A stretch of 64,000 bases of DNA. It comes from Streptomyces oceani. GTDB lineage: Bacteria; Actinomycetota; Actinomycetes; Streptomycetales; Streptomycetaceae. Below the pieces are notes generated by a model that was not told the origin of the DNA, did not search any database, and worked only from the letters and a program-made list of their open reading frames with translations. Shown here one piece after another: positions 55,666-64,000 of the stretch. Location of the stretch: positions 22,106-86,105 of the forward strand of contig NZ_LJGU01000148.1 of NCBI RefSeq assembly GCF_001751245.1, written 5' to 3'. Within the stretch, counting starts at the first letter, position 1. The number at the start of each line of letters is the position of its first letter. Made by a program: the position numbers and the translations under genes.

Positions 55666-56997
55666 GTGCACAAGACTGCCACCCGCGTCCGCCAGCACGA
55701 CCGCGAGATCCTCGCGCTCGCCCTCCCCGCCTTCGGCGCACTCGTCGCCGAGCCCCTCTTCCTCATGGCCGACAGCGCGATCGTCGGCCACCTGGGCACT
55801 CCCCAACTGGCCGGTCTCGGCGTGGCCGCGGCGCTCCTGCAAACCGCCGTGCACGTGTTCGTCTTCCTCGCCTACGCCACCACCGCCGCGGTGGCCAGGC
55901 GGGTGGGAGCCGGCGACCTTCCCGCCGCCATCCGGCAGGGAATGGACGGCATCTGGCTGGCCCTGCTGCTCGGCGCGCTGGTGATTGCCGTCGTGCTGCC
56001 CGCCGGGCCCGCGCTCGTCAACCTCTTCGGCGCCTCCGACACAGCCGCGCCGCACGCGGTGACGTACCTACGGGTCAGCGCGCTCGGCATCCCGGCCATG
56101 CTGGTCGTACTGGCGGCCACCGGCGTGTTGCGCGGCCTGCAGGACACCCGTACCCCGCTGTACGTCGCCATCGCCGGCTTCTCCGCGAACGCCGTGCTCA
56201 ACGTACTGCTCGTCTACGGCCTCGGACTGGGCGTCGCCGGCTCCGCCTGGGGCACCGTCCTCGCCCAGTGCGGAATGGCCGCCGCATACCTGACGGTCGT
56301 CGTCAAGGGCGCACGCCGGCACGGCGCCTCCCTCCGCCCGGACGCCGCCGGCATCCGCGCCTGTGCCCAGGCCGGGGCACCACTGCTGGTCCGTACGCTC
56401 TCGCTCCGCGCCGTCATGCTGATCGCCACCGCGGTCGCGGCACGCCTGGGGAACGCCGAGATCGCGGCGCACCAGATCACCCTCACCCTGTGGTCCCTGC
56501 TGGCCTTCGCCCTGGACGCGATCGCGATCGCCGGTCAGGCCATCATCGGGAGATATCTGGGAGCCGACGATGCCGAGGGGGCCCGGGCGGCCTGCCGTCG
56601 CATGGTGCAGTGGGGGATCGTCTCCGGCGTCGTGCTGGGCGTGGCGGTCGTCGCCGCCCGGCCGCTGCTTCTGCCCATGTTCACCACGGACTCAAGCGTG
56701 CACGCGGAGTTGTGGGGCGTACTCCTGGTGGTGGCGGTGACGCAGCCGATCGCCGGGGTGGTGTTCGTCCTGGACGGGGTGCTGATGGGCGCCGGCGACG
56801 GCGCGTATCTCGCCTGGGCCATGCTGTTCACCCTGGCCGTCTTCACCCCGGTGGCGCTGCTCGTGCCCGACCTCGGCGGCGGGCTGGCCGCGCTGTGGTG
56901 GACGGTGGCTGGGCTGATGATGACGGTGCGTCTGGTGACCCTGTGGCTGCGCAGCCGCTCGGGGCGTTGGATCGTCACCGGCGCCGTACGAGCCTGA
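55666..56997 (+). CDS. MATE-family efflux transporter (DinF branch)
   Basis: 443 residues with twelve hydrophobic segments in two homologous halves, as in Na+- or H+-driven multidrug transporters. Begins HKTATRVRQHDREILALALPAFGALVAEPLFLMADSAIVGHLGTPQLAGLG, the hallmark of the DinF subgroup. Probably exports organic cations or acid. The GTG at 55666 has no Shine-Dalgarno and overlaps a TGTGCACA, so the transcript may be leaderless. Divergent from dnaB and convergent with the ribosomal operon, a conserved position in Streptomyces. Confidence 0.92.
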   Translation: MHKTATRVRQHDREILALALPAFGALVAEPLFLMADSAIVGHLGTPQLAGLGVAAALLQTAVHVFVFLAYATTAAVARRVGAGDLPAAIRQGMDGIWLALLLGALVIAVVLPAGPALVNLFGASDTAAPHAVTYLRVSALGIPAMLVVLAATGVLRGLQDTRTPLYVAIAGFSANAVLNVLLVYGLGLGVAGSAWGTVLAQCGMAAAYLTVVVKGARRHGASLRPDAAGIRACAQAGAPLLVRTLSLRAVMLIATAVAARLGNAEIAAHQITLTLWSLLAFALDAIAIAGQAIIGRYLGADDAEGARAACRRMVQWGIVSGVVLGVAVVAARPLLLPMFTTDSSVHAELWGVLLVVAVTQPIAGVVFVLDGVLMGAGDGAYLAWAMLFTLAVFTPVALLVPDLGGGLAALWWTVAGLMMTVRLVTLWLRSRSGRWIVTGAVRA

Positions 56998-57066
56998 GCC
57001 CCAGTCCCGTGCGAGGCGCTCGTACGGCCCCCGCCGGCACCCGGAATCCCGGACCCCGAAGCACGA

Positions 57067-57108
57067 GAACCGGTCCGCGTCCCGTCGATCGGGAACGCGG
57101 ACCGGTTC
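57067..57108. terminator. Bidirectional terminator between the MATE and rplI genes
   Basis: Arms of 17-18 nt (57067-57083 and 57091-57108, one bulged base) with a GTCGATC loop between converging genes. Confidence 0.85.
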
Positions 57109-57127
57109 AGCGGCACATGCTCGCGGC

Positions 57128-57577
57128 TCAGGCCGCGGCCTGGACCTCCACGTCGAAGGTCGCTACGACCTCCGGGTGCAGCCGTACCGAGACCTGGTGC
57201 GAGCCCAGCGTCTTGATCGGCGCGCCCAGCTCCACCCGGCGCTTGTCCAGCTCGGGTCCCTGGGAGCGCTGCACCGCGGTGGCGACGTCCGCCGGGGTCA
57301 CGGAGCCGAAGAGCCGGCCGCCGGCACCAGCGCGCACCTCGAGTGCCACCTTGATGCCGTCGAGCTGCGCCTTGACCTCGTTGGCCTGCTCGATCGTGAC
57401 GATCTCGCGAATCCTGCGGGCACGGCGGATCTGCTCGACGTCCTTCTCGCCACCCTTGGTCCAGCGGATGGCGAAGCCCTGCGGAAGCAGGTAGTTGCGG
57501 GCGTATCCGTCCCGCACCTCGACGACGTCACCGGCGTTGCCGAGGCCGGAGACCTCGTTGGTCAGGATGATCTTCAT
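57128..57577 (-). CDS. rplI: 50S ribosomal protein L9
   Basis: 149 residues, normal length. [34 protein letters not shown] is the conserved N-terminal rRNA-binding domain; a long helix links it to the C-terminal domain. Last gene of the rpsF-ssb-rpsR-rplI operon, 19 nt after rpsR. ATG 57575-57577; the longer frame upstream lies inside the rpsR 3' region. L9 contacts 23S rRNA and helps hold reading frame. Confidence 0.98.
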   Translation of the reverse strand: MKIILTNEVSGLGNAGDVVEVRDGYARNYLLPQGFAIRWTKGGEKDVEQIRRARRIREIVTIEQANEVKAQLDGIKVALEVRAGAGGRLFGSVTPADVATAVQRSQGPELDKRRVELGAPIKTLGSHQVSVRLHPEVVATFDVEVQAAA

Positions 57578-57596
57578 GGTCGGGTCACCCTTTCCT

Positions 57597-57833
57597 TCAG
57601 CGCGCGGTCGAGGTGTACGGCAGCAGGGCGACCTCACGGCTGTTCTTCACGGCCGTGGCGACGTCCCGCTGGTGTTGCGTGCAGTTGCCGGTGACTCGGC
57701 GGGCACGGATCTTGCCGCGGTCGGAAATGAACTTCCGCAGCAGGTTCGTGTCCTTGTAGTCAACGTAGTTGATCTTGTCTTTGCAGAAGACGCAAACCTT
57801 CTTCTTCGGCTTGCGCGGAGGCGGCTTCGCCAT
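57597..57833 (-). CDS. rpsR: 30S ribosomal protein S18, zinc-ribbon form
   Basis: 78 residues. The N-terminal part carries C14-V-F-C17 and a further Cys at about residue 51, the pattern of zinc-binding (C+) S18 rather than the zinc-free paralogue that actinobacteria also have. ATG at 57831-57833 with GGAG upstream. Part of the 30S platform with S6 and S11. In the operon between ssb and rplI. Confidence 0.97.
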   Translation of the reverse strand: MAKPPPRKPKKKVCVFCKDKINYVDYKDTNLLRKFISDRGKIRARRVTGNCTQHQRDVATAVKNSREVALLPYTSTAR

Positions 57834-57904
57834 TGTCTTTCTCCAGTGTGTTCAAGAAGTGTGCCCATCCGGCCAACCGTGCTCGGCGAAGCCGGCACGA
57901 GGCG

Positions 57905-58444
57905 CTAGAAGGGAGGCTCGTCCGAGTAGCCGCCGGAGCCACCGCCCCAGCCACCGCCGCCACCGCCACCCTGCGGGGCACTACCGGTGGCCCACGGGTC
58001 GCCGGCCGGTGCGCCGCCGCCCTGCTGGCCGCCGGAACCGCCCGGGCCGCCACCCCAGCCACCGCCGCCACCACCACGACCAGAGGTCTTGGTGATCTTC
58101 GCGGTGGCGTTCCGCAGGCTGGCGCCGACCTCGTCGACGTCCAGGTCGTAGACCGTGCGCTTGATGCCCTCGCGGTCCTCGTACGACCGCTGCTTGAGCC
58201 GGCCCTGGACGACCACACGAGTGCCCTTGGTCAGCGACTCCGCGACGTTCTCCGCCGCCTGCCGCCACACCGAACAGGTCAGGAAGAGGCTGTCGCCGTC
58301 CTTCCACTCGTTGGTCTGTCGGTCGAAGATCCGGGGCGTGGACGCGACACGGAACTTCGCGACCGCCGCGCCCGAGGGGGTGAAGCGCAGCTCGGGGTCA
58401 TCGACGAGATTGCCGACGACCGTGATGACGGTCTCGCCTGCCAT
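57905..58444 (-). CDS. ssb: Single-stranded DNA-binding protein
   Basis: 179 residues. OB fold residues 1-110 ([21 protein letters not shown]); then a Gly/Trp-rich disordered linker and the acidic hydrophobic tip DEPPF, which recruits partner proteins. The tip differs from the usual DDDIPF. ATG 58442-58444 with AGAGG upstream. Second gene of the rpsF operon; binds ssDNA behind DnaB. Confidence 0.97.
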   Translation of the reverse strand: MAGETVITVVGNLVDDPELRFTPSGAAVAKFRVASTPRIFDRQTNEWKDGDSLFLTCSVWRQAAENVAESLTKGTRVVVQGRLKQRSYEDREGIKRTVYDLDVDEVGASLRNATAKITKTSGRGGGGGGWGGGPGGSGGQQGGGAPAGDPWATGSAPQGGGGGGGWGGGSGGYSDEPPF

Positions 58445-58510
58445 GGTGTACCTCTCGGCGGGTGCTGCTGGCTGCTTGCTGCTCGGATTCCGAGTGCCGA
58501 ACCGTCAGGC

Positions 58511-58801
58511 TCAGTGCATCTCGGGACGGAGGACCTTGGTACGGAGGACCGACTCGTTCAGGTTCATCTGACGGTCGAGTTCCTTCACGACCGCGGGCTC
58601 GGCCCGCAGGTCGATGACCGAGTAGATGCCCTCGGGCTTCTTCTTGATCTCGTAGGACAGACGACGACGGCCCCAGGTGTCGACCTTCTCCACCTTCCCG
58701 TCGCCCTCACGGACGACGGTCAGCAGGGACTCGATCAGCGGGGCGATGGCCCGCTCCTCGAGATCCGGGTCGAGGATCACCATCACCTCGTAGTGACGCA
58801 T
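58511..58801 (-). CDS. rpsF: 30S ribosomal protein S6
   Basis: 96 residues: [19 protein letters not shown] start and [38 protein letters not shown] core, the normal ferredoxin-like S6. ATG 58799-58801 with AGGAGGTGGG upstream, the best ribosome site in the operon. First gene of the rpsF-ssb-rpsR-rplI operon. Transcript start and promoter are in the 240-nt gap up to 59038. Confidence 0.98.
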   Translation of the reverse strand: MRHYEVMVILDPDLEERAIAPLIESLLTVVREGDGKVEKVDTWGRRRLSYEIKKKPEGIYSVIDLRAEPAVVKELDRQMNLNESVLRTKVLRPEMH

Positions 58802-59038
58802 GTGAGAACCCACCTCCTCTGGACTCAGGCGGCCACGGGCGCTCCGTGGCAGGAGGGTTTGATGCGTGTCGGCACAGCCCACGCCCGCGCTCGTACCGCG
58901 GGCGCGTGTGCAGACCGCTCAGGATACCCGCAACGGTCCTCCCGGTTGAAATCCGCTACGAGATGCCCGCAATCTGTAGGTATCAGGTGTGACCGGCGTC
59001 ATACCGGGCGCCGCTCCCCGAGCTACGGAGGTGGCCCC

Positions 59039-59374
59039 ATGGCACAGGCAACCGGGCAGCAGCGCACTGGACCGCTCTCCCGCCTCAACACCGACGGCAA
59101 GGCGCATCCCGTACAGAACGCCCTCGTGGTCGCCACCGTGCTGCTGGGCGTGCTCGCCCTCGCCACCGGTCTCAGCACCTACCAAGGCGCGGCGGACCTG
59201 CACCTGCTCGCGTCCTGGTCCGGCCTGGCCGGGGTACTCACCGGCGCCTGGGGGCAGTTCGTCTCCGAGACGACCGCGGAGCGTTTCCCCCTGGTCATCG
59301 GGCTGGGGGCGGCTGCTCTCGGGTTGTTCCTGGGCATGGCGTACGGCGGGTTGTTCGGCGGTCTCCTCGGCTGA
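59039..59374 (+). CDS. Small conserved membrane protein
   Basis: 111 residues, three hydrophobic segments (about 27-47, 55-75, 87-108), N-terminus Gln/Thr-rich (MAQATGQQRTGPLSRL). Function unknown. ATG at 59039 with GGAGG nine nt upstream. It is divergent from rpsF and followed by the hairpin at 59389-59412. Confidence 0.8.
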   Translation: MAQATGQQRTGPLSRLNTDGKAHPVQNALVVATVLLGVLALATGLSTYQGAADLHLLASWSGLAGVLTGAWGQFVSETTAERFPLVIGLGAAALGLFLGMAYGGLFGGLLG

Positions 59375-59388
59375 CCCGCTGGTCGACT

Positions 59389-59412
59389 CCCAACGCTCCC
59401 CGGGGCGTTGGG
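59389..59412 (+). terminator. Terminator after the small membrane-protein gene
   Basis: CCCAACGC (59389-59396) and GCGTTGGG (59405-59412), perfect 8-bp arms. Confidence 0.7.
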
Positions 59413-59607
59413 GTGGCCGGGCGGACAGACCCGACAAGGGCCGACCGGTCCCCGAGGGCGGCGTACGGGCCACGCCCCACACCCGCGTGTCCGCGCCTCC
59501 CGCCGCCCTACGCCACATGCCGGGTCCCGTCGCGAAGTAGGCTCTCCGGCGAGCCTCACCCCAGAACCGCGCCTGGGGTTCCGCCCGTCGCCGGAGGAGC
59601 GTCCCGA

Positions 59608-60726
59608 ATGAGTCTGTCCCTGAGGACCATCAGCCGCGAGCAGCATCTGGCGTACATCCAGAGCCTGCCGTCGGCCAGCCACTGCCAGGTGCCGGCATGG
59701 GCGGATGTGAAGAACGAGTGGCGCCCGGAGAACCTGGGCTGGTTCGACAGCTCGGGACAGCTGGTCGGCGTCGGGATGGTGTTGTACCGCCAACTCCCCA
59801 AGGTCAAACGCTATCTCGCGTACCTGCCGGAGGGCCCGGTGATCAACTGGCAGGCTCCGAACCTGGAGGACTGGATCAAGCCCATGTTGGCGCACCTCAA
59901 GGAACGGGGCGCGTTCTCGGTGAAGATGGGCCCGCCGGTGGTCATCCGGCGCTGGGACTCCGCGGCGATCAAGCGCGGCATCCAGGATCCGGACGTGAAG
60001 CGGCTGCGGGACGTTGAGGCGACCCAGATCGAGCCACGCGCCTTCGAGGTCGCGGACCAACTGCGGCGCATGGGGTGGCAGCAGGGCGAGGACGGTGGCG
60101 CCGGCTTCGGGGACGTGCAACCGCGCTACGTCTTCCAGGTGCCGCTGGCCGACCGCACCCTGGAAGAGGTGCAGAAGAGCTTCAACCAGCTGTGGCGGCG
60201 CAACATCAAGAAGGCGGACAAGGCCGGCGTCGAGGTGGTCCAGGGCGGGTACGACGACCTGGCAGAGTGGCAGCGGTTGTACGAGATCACCGCGGAGCGC
60301 GACCACTTCCGGCCCCGCCCGCTGGCGTACTTCCAGCGAATGTGGCGCACGCTCAACGCCGAGGACCCGGGCCGGATGCGGCTCTACTTCGCGTGCCACG
60401 AGGGGGAGGCGGTCGCCGCGGCGACGATGCTGATCGTCGGTGGGCACGTGTGGTACTCCTACGGCGCCTCCGCCAACCACAAGCGTGAGGTACGCCCCTC
60501 GAACGCGATGCAGTGGCGGATGCTGCAGGACGCGCACGCGCTCGGGGCGAAGGTGTACGACCTGCGCGGCATCAGCGACTCGCTCGACGAGTCGGACCAC
60601 CTCTTCGGGCTGATCCAGTTCAAGGTGGGAACCGGCGGAGAAGCCGCGGAGTACCTGGGCGAGTGGGACTTCCCGCTCAACAAGCTTCTGCACAAGGCGC
60701 TGGACATGTACATGAATCGGCGCTGA
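59608..60726 (+). CDS. femX: FemX-type peptidyltransferase (lipid II aminoacyl transfer)
   Basis: 372 residues. FemABX family: two GNAT-like domains, with the seed motif PKVKRYLAYLPEGPVINW near residue 69 and WYSYGASANHKREVRPSNAMQWRM near 285. In Streptomyces FemX adds the first glycine to the lysine-like side chain (LL-diaminopimelate) of lipid II, using Gly-tRNA; the product cross-links the wall and is the base for vancomycin-resistance modification. ATG at 59608 with GGAGGAG upstream. Followed 173 nt later by an alanine-racemase-like gene. Confidence 0.9.
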   Translation: MSLSLRTISREQHLAYIQSLPSASHCQVPAWADVKNEWRPENLGWFDSSGQLVGVGMVLYRQLPKVKRYLAYLPEGPVINWQAPNLEDWIKPMLAHLKERGAFSVKMGPPVVIRRWDSAAIKRGIQDPDVKRLRDVEATQIEPRAFEVADQLRRMGWQQGEDGGAGFGDVQPRYVFQVPLADRTLEEVQKSFNQLWRRNIKKADKAGVEVVQGGYDDLAEWQRLYEITAERDHFRPRPLAYFQRMWRTLNAEDPGRMRLYFACHEGEAVAAATMLIVGGHVWYSYGASANHKREVRPSNAMQWRMLQDAHALGAKVYDLRGISDSLDESDHLFGLIQFKVGTGGEAAEYLGEWDFPLNKLLHKALDMYMNRR

Positions 60727-60899
60727 GCGACCCGCCGGCCGACCGGGCTCCCCCTCCTCCCCGCTGCCGCCCGTGCCGACGGCACAGGTGGCTACGGACC
60801 ACGCCCGCCTCCGGCCCGTGGCCTGCTCCCGTCCCCGCTGCTCGCCGATGGCGTACCGTCCCCTCCGCGAACCCCTGAGAGAAAGGTCCCGGACCCGAC

Positions 60900-61931
60900 A
60901 TGGCGCTCACCCTCTACGTCGACACCGATCGCTGGCGGGCGCACCAGCAGGCGGTGATCCAACAGTTCCCCGGAATCGTCCCGGTCTGCAAGGGAAACGG
61001 CTACGGCTTCGGCCATCAGCGGCTCGCCGAGGAGGTCACCCGCTTCGGCTCGGATGTGCTGGCCGTCGGCACCACCTACGAGGCCGCCCGTACGAAGGAC
61101 TGGTTCGGCGGCGACCTGCTCGTGCTCACGCCGTACCGCCGGGATGAGGAGCCCGTGCCGCTGCCGGACCGGGTGATCCGCTCGGTGTCCTCGGTGGAGG
61201 GCGTCGGACTGATGCGGGGCGCCCGGGTCGTCATCGAGGTGATGAGCAGCATGCGGCGGCACGGCGTCACGGAGGCCGATCTGAGCCAGTTGCACGCGGC
61301 GATCGACGAGGTCCGGCTGGAGGGCTTCGCCATCCACTTGCCGCTGGACCGGCAGGACGGCACGGACGCGGTGGACGAGGTGATCGGCTGGATGGACCGG
61401 TTGCGGACGGCTCGGCTGCCGCTGGACACGATGTTCGTCAGCCACCTCAGCCCGGAGGAGTTCGCCCGACTCCAGCAGCAGTTCCCGCAGACGCGCTTCC
61501 GGGCACGGGTCGGCACCCACCTGTGGCTCGGGGACCACGCGGCGACGGAGTACCGCGGCGCGGTGCTGGACGTGACCCGGGTGAGCAAGGGCGACCGGTT
61601 CGGATACCGGCAGCAGAAGGCGGCCGGCGAGGGCTGGCTGGCGGTCGTCGCAGGCGGCACCTCGCACGGGGTGGGCCTGGAGGCACCGAAGGCGCTGCAC
61701 GGCATGTCCTCACGCGCGAAGGGCGTGGCGCGCGCCAGTCTGGCGACGGTGAACCGGAACCTCTCGCCGTTCGTGTGGGGGGGCAAGCAGCGCTGGTTCG
61801 CGGAACCGCCGCACATGCAGGTCTCGATCCTGTTCGTGCCGGACGACGCACCCGAACCGAAGGTCGGCGAGGAGTTGGTGGCCAGCCTGCGGCACACCAC
61901 GACGACGGTGGACCGTACCGTCGACCGCTGA
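60900..61931 (+). CDS. Alanine-racemase-fold PLP protein
   Basis: 343 residues. N-terminal TIM-barrel with the PLP lysine K31 in VPVCKGNGYGFG, the same place as in alanine racemase (MAVVKANAYGHG). The C-terminal domain is shorter and less conserved. Related proteins without the second catalytic Tyr region act as racemases of other amino acids or as PLP-binding homologues; which applies is not decided. ATG at 60900 with AAGG upstream. Same strand as femX with 173 nt between, so both may serve the wall. Confidence 0.85.
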   Translation: MALTLYVDTDRWRAHQQAVIQQFPGIVPVCKGNGYGFGHQRLAEEVTRFGSDVLAVGTTYEAARTKDWFGGDLLVLTPYRRDEEPVPLPDRVIRSVSSVEGVGLMRGARVVIEVMSSMRRHGVTEADLSQLHAAIDEVRLEGFAIHLPLDRQDGTDAVDEVIGWMDRLRTARLPLDTMFVSHLSPEEFARLQQQFPQTRFRARVGTHLWLGDHAATEYRGAVLDVTRVSKGDRFGYRQQKAAGEGWLAVVAGGTSHGVGLEAPKALHGMSSRAKGVARASLATVNRNLSPFVWGGKQRWFAEPPHMQVSILFVPDDAPEPKVGEELVASLRHTTTTVDRTVDR

Positions 61932-61954
61932 CGCACGCTCCACGGCTCGACGCT

Positions 61955-62002
61955 GAAGTGCCCGTCGGCCGCCCGCGCGTGCGGGTGGCCGACGGGCACT
62001 TC
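61955..62002. terminator. Bidirectional terminator between the alr-like gene and ino1
   Basis: Perfect 16-bp arms GAAGTGCCCGTCGGCC (61955-61970) and its complement (61987-62002), with a further GC stem in the loop, between converging genes. Confidence 0.9.
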
Positions 62003-62067
62003 GCTTGCCGGAACATCGCTTTCCGGCCGCAGCTCCGGGCGCTGGGACCCGGGACGCAGAGACAGGC

Positions 62068-63150
62068 TCAGCGCTCGGCCGAGCCCTCGATGAACGCCTC
62101 CACGCTCGCCCGCGCCTCGTCGTCGAAGTACTGCACCGGCGGCGACTTCATGAAGTAGGAGGACGCGGAGAGCACGGGCCCGCCCACGCCCCGGTCCTTG
62201 GCGATCTTCGCGGCGCGCAAGGCGTCGATGATGACGCCCGCGGAGTTCGGCGAGTCCCAGACCTCCAGCTTGTACTCGAGGTTGAGCGGGACGTCGCCGA
62301 ACGCCCGGCCCTCCAGCCGGACATACGCCCACTTGCGGTCGTCCAGCCAGGCGACGAAGTCGGACGGACCGATGTGCACGTTGTCCGCCCCCAGCTCCCT
62401 GTCGGGGATCTGGGAGGTGACCGCCTGGGTCTTGGAGATCTTCTTGGACTCCAGGCGCTCCCGCTCGAGCATGTTCTTGAAGTCCATGTTGCCGCCGACG
62501 TTCAGCTGCATCGTACGGTCCAGGATCACGCCCCGGTCCTCGAAGAGCTTGGCCATCACCCGGTGCGTGATGGTCGCCCCGACCTGGGACTTGATGTCGT
62601 CGCCGACGATCGGGACGCCGGCCTCCGTGAACTTGTCGGCCCATTCCTTCGTACCGGCGATGAACACCGGCAGCGCGTTGACGAACGCGACCTTCGCGTC
62701 CACAGCGACCTGGGCGTAGTACTCGACGGCCGTCTGGGAGCCGACCGGGAGATAGCACACGAGGACGTCCACCTGAGCGTCCTTCAGCGCCTTGACCATG
62801 TCGACCGGCTCGTCAGCCGACTCCTCGATGGTCTCGCGGTAGTAGCGGCCCAGCCCGTCGTACGTGTGACCGCGCTGCACCCGCACCTCGGTGCGCGGCA
62901 CGTCGCAGATCTTGATGGTGTTGTTCTCGCTGGCGCCGATGGCGTCCGCCAGGTCCAGGCCGACCTTCTTGGCGTCCACGTCGAAAGCGGCGACGAACTC
63001 GATGTCGCGCACGTGGTAGTCGCCGAACTGGACGTGCATCAGCCCGGGAACCCTGCTGTCCGGGTCGGCGTCCTTGTAGTACTCGACGCCCTGTACCAGC
63101 GAGGCGGCGCAGTTGCCCACGCCGACAATGGCTACGCGAACCGAACCCAT
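62068..63150 (-). CDS. ino1: myo-Inositol-1-phosphate synthase
   Basis: 360 residues, the short actinobacterial/archaeal form. NAD-binding motif [12 protein letters not shown] (residues 10-21); catalytic region [15 protein letters not shown] and [11 protein letters not shown]. Converts glucose-6-phosphate to 1D-myo-inositol-3-phosphate (also written 1L-1-phosphate), the precursor of mycothiol and phosphatidylinositol. ATG 63148-63150 with GGGAG upstream. It follows the PadR regulator by 47 nt on the same strand, so the pair is an operon controlled by PadR. Confidence 0.96.
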   Translation of the reverse strand: MGSVRVAIVGVGNCAASLVQGVEYYKDADPDSRVPGLMHVQFGDYHVRDIEFVAAFDVDAKKVGLDLADAIGASENNTIKICDVPRTEVRVQRGHTYDGLGRYYRETIEESADEPVDMVKALKDAQVDVLVCYLPVGSQTAVEYYAQVAVDAKVAFVNALPVFIAGTKEWADKFTEAGVPIVGDDIKSQVGATITHRVMAKLFEDRGVILDRTMQLNVGGNMDFKNMLERERLESKKISKTQAVTSQIPDRELGADNVHIGPSDFVAWLDDRKWAYVRLEGRAFGDVPLNLEYKLEVWDSPNSAGVIIDALRAAKIAKDRGVGGPVLSASSYFMKSPPVQYFDDEARASVEAFIEGSAER

Positions 63151-63197
63151 TCCGGTTGCTCCCTGTGTGATCGATGAGCCTCGCCCAGTGCGAGGCC

Positions 63198-63857
63198 TCA
63201 GGTGGTCTCTTCGGACGGGTCCGGCGGGTTGCCACCCTGGTGCCGGGGCTGCCCGCCCGTCTCTTCCGACTGGCGCTCTTCCGGTGCGTCCGTGCGCCGG
63301 TCGCGCCCGGCCCGCTCGCTCTCGATCAGTTCGGTGAGCCAGCGAACCTCCCGCTCCACGGACTCCATGCCGTGGCGCTGCAGCTCGAGGGTGTAGTCAT
63401 CCAGTCGCTCACGGGTACGGGACAGCGAGGCGCGCATCTTCGCGAGCCGTTCCTCGAGGCGGCTGCGGCGCCCCTCGAGCACCCGGACCCGTACGTCCCT
63501 GGAGGTCTGACCGAAGAACGCGAAACGGATGCCGAAGTGCTCGTCCTCCCAAGCGTCCGGACCGGTCTGGGCGAGCAGCTCCTCGAAGTGTTCCTTGCCC
63601 TCGGCCGTGAGCCGGTAGACGATCCGCCCCCGGCGTCCGGAGAGAGGTACGGCGTCCTCGGACGTGTTCCCCGGTTCCTCGATCAACCGGCCCTGTTGGA
63701 CCAGTGCCTTGAGGCACGGGTAGAGCGAGCCGTAACTGAAGGCCCGGAACACGCCCAACGAGGTGTTGAGCCGTTTCCGCAGCTCGTACCCGTGCATCGG
63801 GGACTCCCTGAGCAGCCCGAGGACGGCGAACTCGAGGATGCCGGAGCGTCTGCTCAT
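63198..63857 (-). CDS. PadR-family transcriptional regulator
   Basis: 219 residues. Winged helix [23 protein letters not shown] and [19 protein letters not shown], and a C-terminal coiled coil ([25 protein letters not shown]) for dimerisation; the last 35 residues are disordered. ATG 63855-63857. The GTG at 63869 has GGGAG directly in front but no spacing. Upstream is the palindrome at 63944-63964. It presumably represses itself and ino1 downstream. Confidence 0.9.
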   Translation of the reverse strand: MSRRSGILEFAVLGLLRESPMHGYELRKRLNTSLGVFRAFSYGSLYPCLKALVQQGRLIEEPGNTSEDAVPLSGRRGRIVYRLTAEGKEHFEELLAQTGPDAWEDEHFGIRFAFFGQTSRDVRVRVLEGRRSRLEERLAKMRASLSRTRERLDDYTLELQRHGMESVEREVRWLTELIESERAGRDRRTDAPEERQSEETGGQPRHQGGNPPDPSEETT

Positions 63858-63943
63858 GCCCCGTCCCACCTCCCGACGTGCCGCGCCGGCGATTCCGGCT
63901 GCTGCTGGATGAGCGGCGAGGTTTCGAGCCGAAATAACGACTC

Positions 63944-63964
63944 GATGTATCGCCGCGATACATC
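63944..63964. promoter_or_regulatory. PadR operator
   Basis: GATGTATCG (63944-63952), CCG, CGATACATC (63956-63964), perfect 9-bp arms 87-107 nt upstream of the padR start. It includes ATGT...ACAT, the core of PadR sites. Confidence 0.75.
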
Positions 63965-64000
63965 TCGACGATAGAACGCCATGGCTCCTGCGGCAAGGCG

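Overview
The window is a high-GC Streptomyces-type chromosome segment. The evidence is the codon usage, the frequent GTG starts, the fused cydD-cydC gene, the TGTGAA-N4-TTCACA type Rex operator before cydA, the one-domain actinobacterial inositol-phosphate synthase, the FemX and F420-type enzymes, and the dnaB / rplI-rpsR-ssb-rpsF neighbourhood that in Streptomyces lies near the centrally placed oriC. Most genes are core genes.

Layout. 0-6 kb: the end of a copper-handling membrane protein, a Tat-exported DyP peroxidase (dtpA), pheA, a 550-nt AT-rich gap with several DnaA-box-like nonamers, serS and a HAD phosphatase. 6.5-7.3 kb: a small regulator-like gene interrupted by an in-frame TGA. 7.4-11.1 kb: a four-gene ABC export operon (minus strand). 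11.5-17.8 kb: an epoxide hydrolase/SDR fusion, an SDR divergent from a MarR regulator with a clear palindromic operator, a K+ channel, kptA and a luciferase-like enzyme. 18-26.9 kb: a HAD phosphatase, the cydA-cydB-cydDC cytochrome bd block with a Rex operator, and an aminotransferase. 27-45.8 kb: a LacI regulator, a metallophosphoesterase, fructosamine kinase, low-molecular-weight phosphatase, small membrane proteins, a YibE/F transporter, a TPP riboswitch with thiC, Nudix, PPOX-like and globin-reductase genes, a HAD phosphatase, an acetyltransferase and an Mrr-like nuclease.

45.8-51.3 kb is an accessory patch with gene remnants: a twice-frameshifted XRE regulator, an acetyltransferase/LysR divergent pair, the C-terminal stub of an Lrp regulator abutting a LysE exporter with an ATA in place of its start and a replaced C-terminus, an unassigned C-terminal fragment and a DUF3291 gene.

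51.3-64 kb is replication, translation and wall-precursor core. The replicative helicase gene dnaB carries two inteins. The first, in the P-loop, begins with Ala and has the Trp-Cys-Thr triad of class 3 inteins, with a LAGLIDADG domain whose catalytic acids are gone. The second is a conventional Cys-initiated intein with intact LAGLIDADG acids. Then follow a MATE transporter, the rpsF-ssb-rpsR-rplI operon, femX with an alanine-racemase-like gene, and a padR-ino1 operon with a palindromic operator at the right edge.

The most interesting material is the doubly interrupted dnaB, the clusters of DnaA-box-like sequences beside serS and dnaB, and a perfect 23-bp palindrome of two DnaA boxes inside the Mrr-like nuclease gene. 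Comparisons with S. coelicolor gene order are from general knowledge, not from a search.
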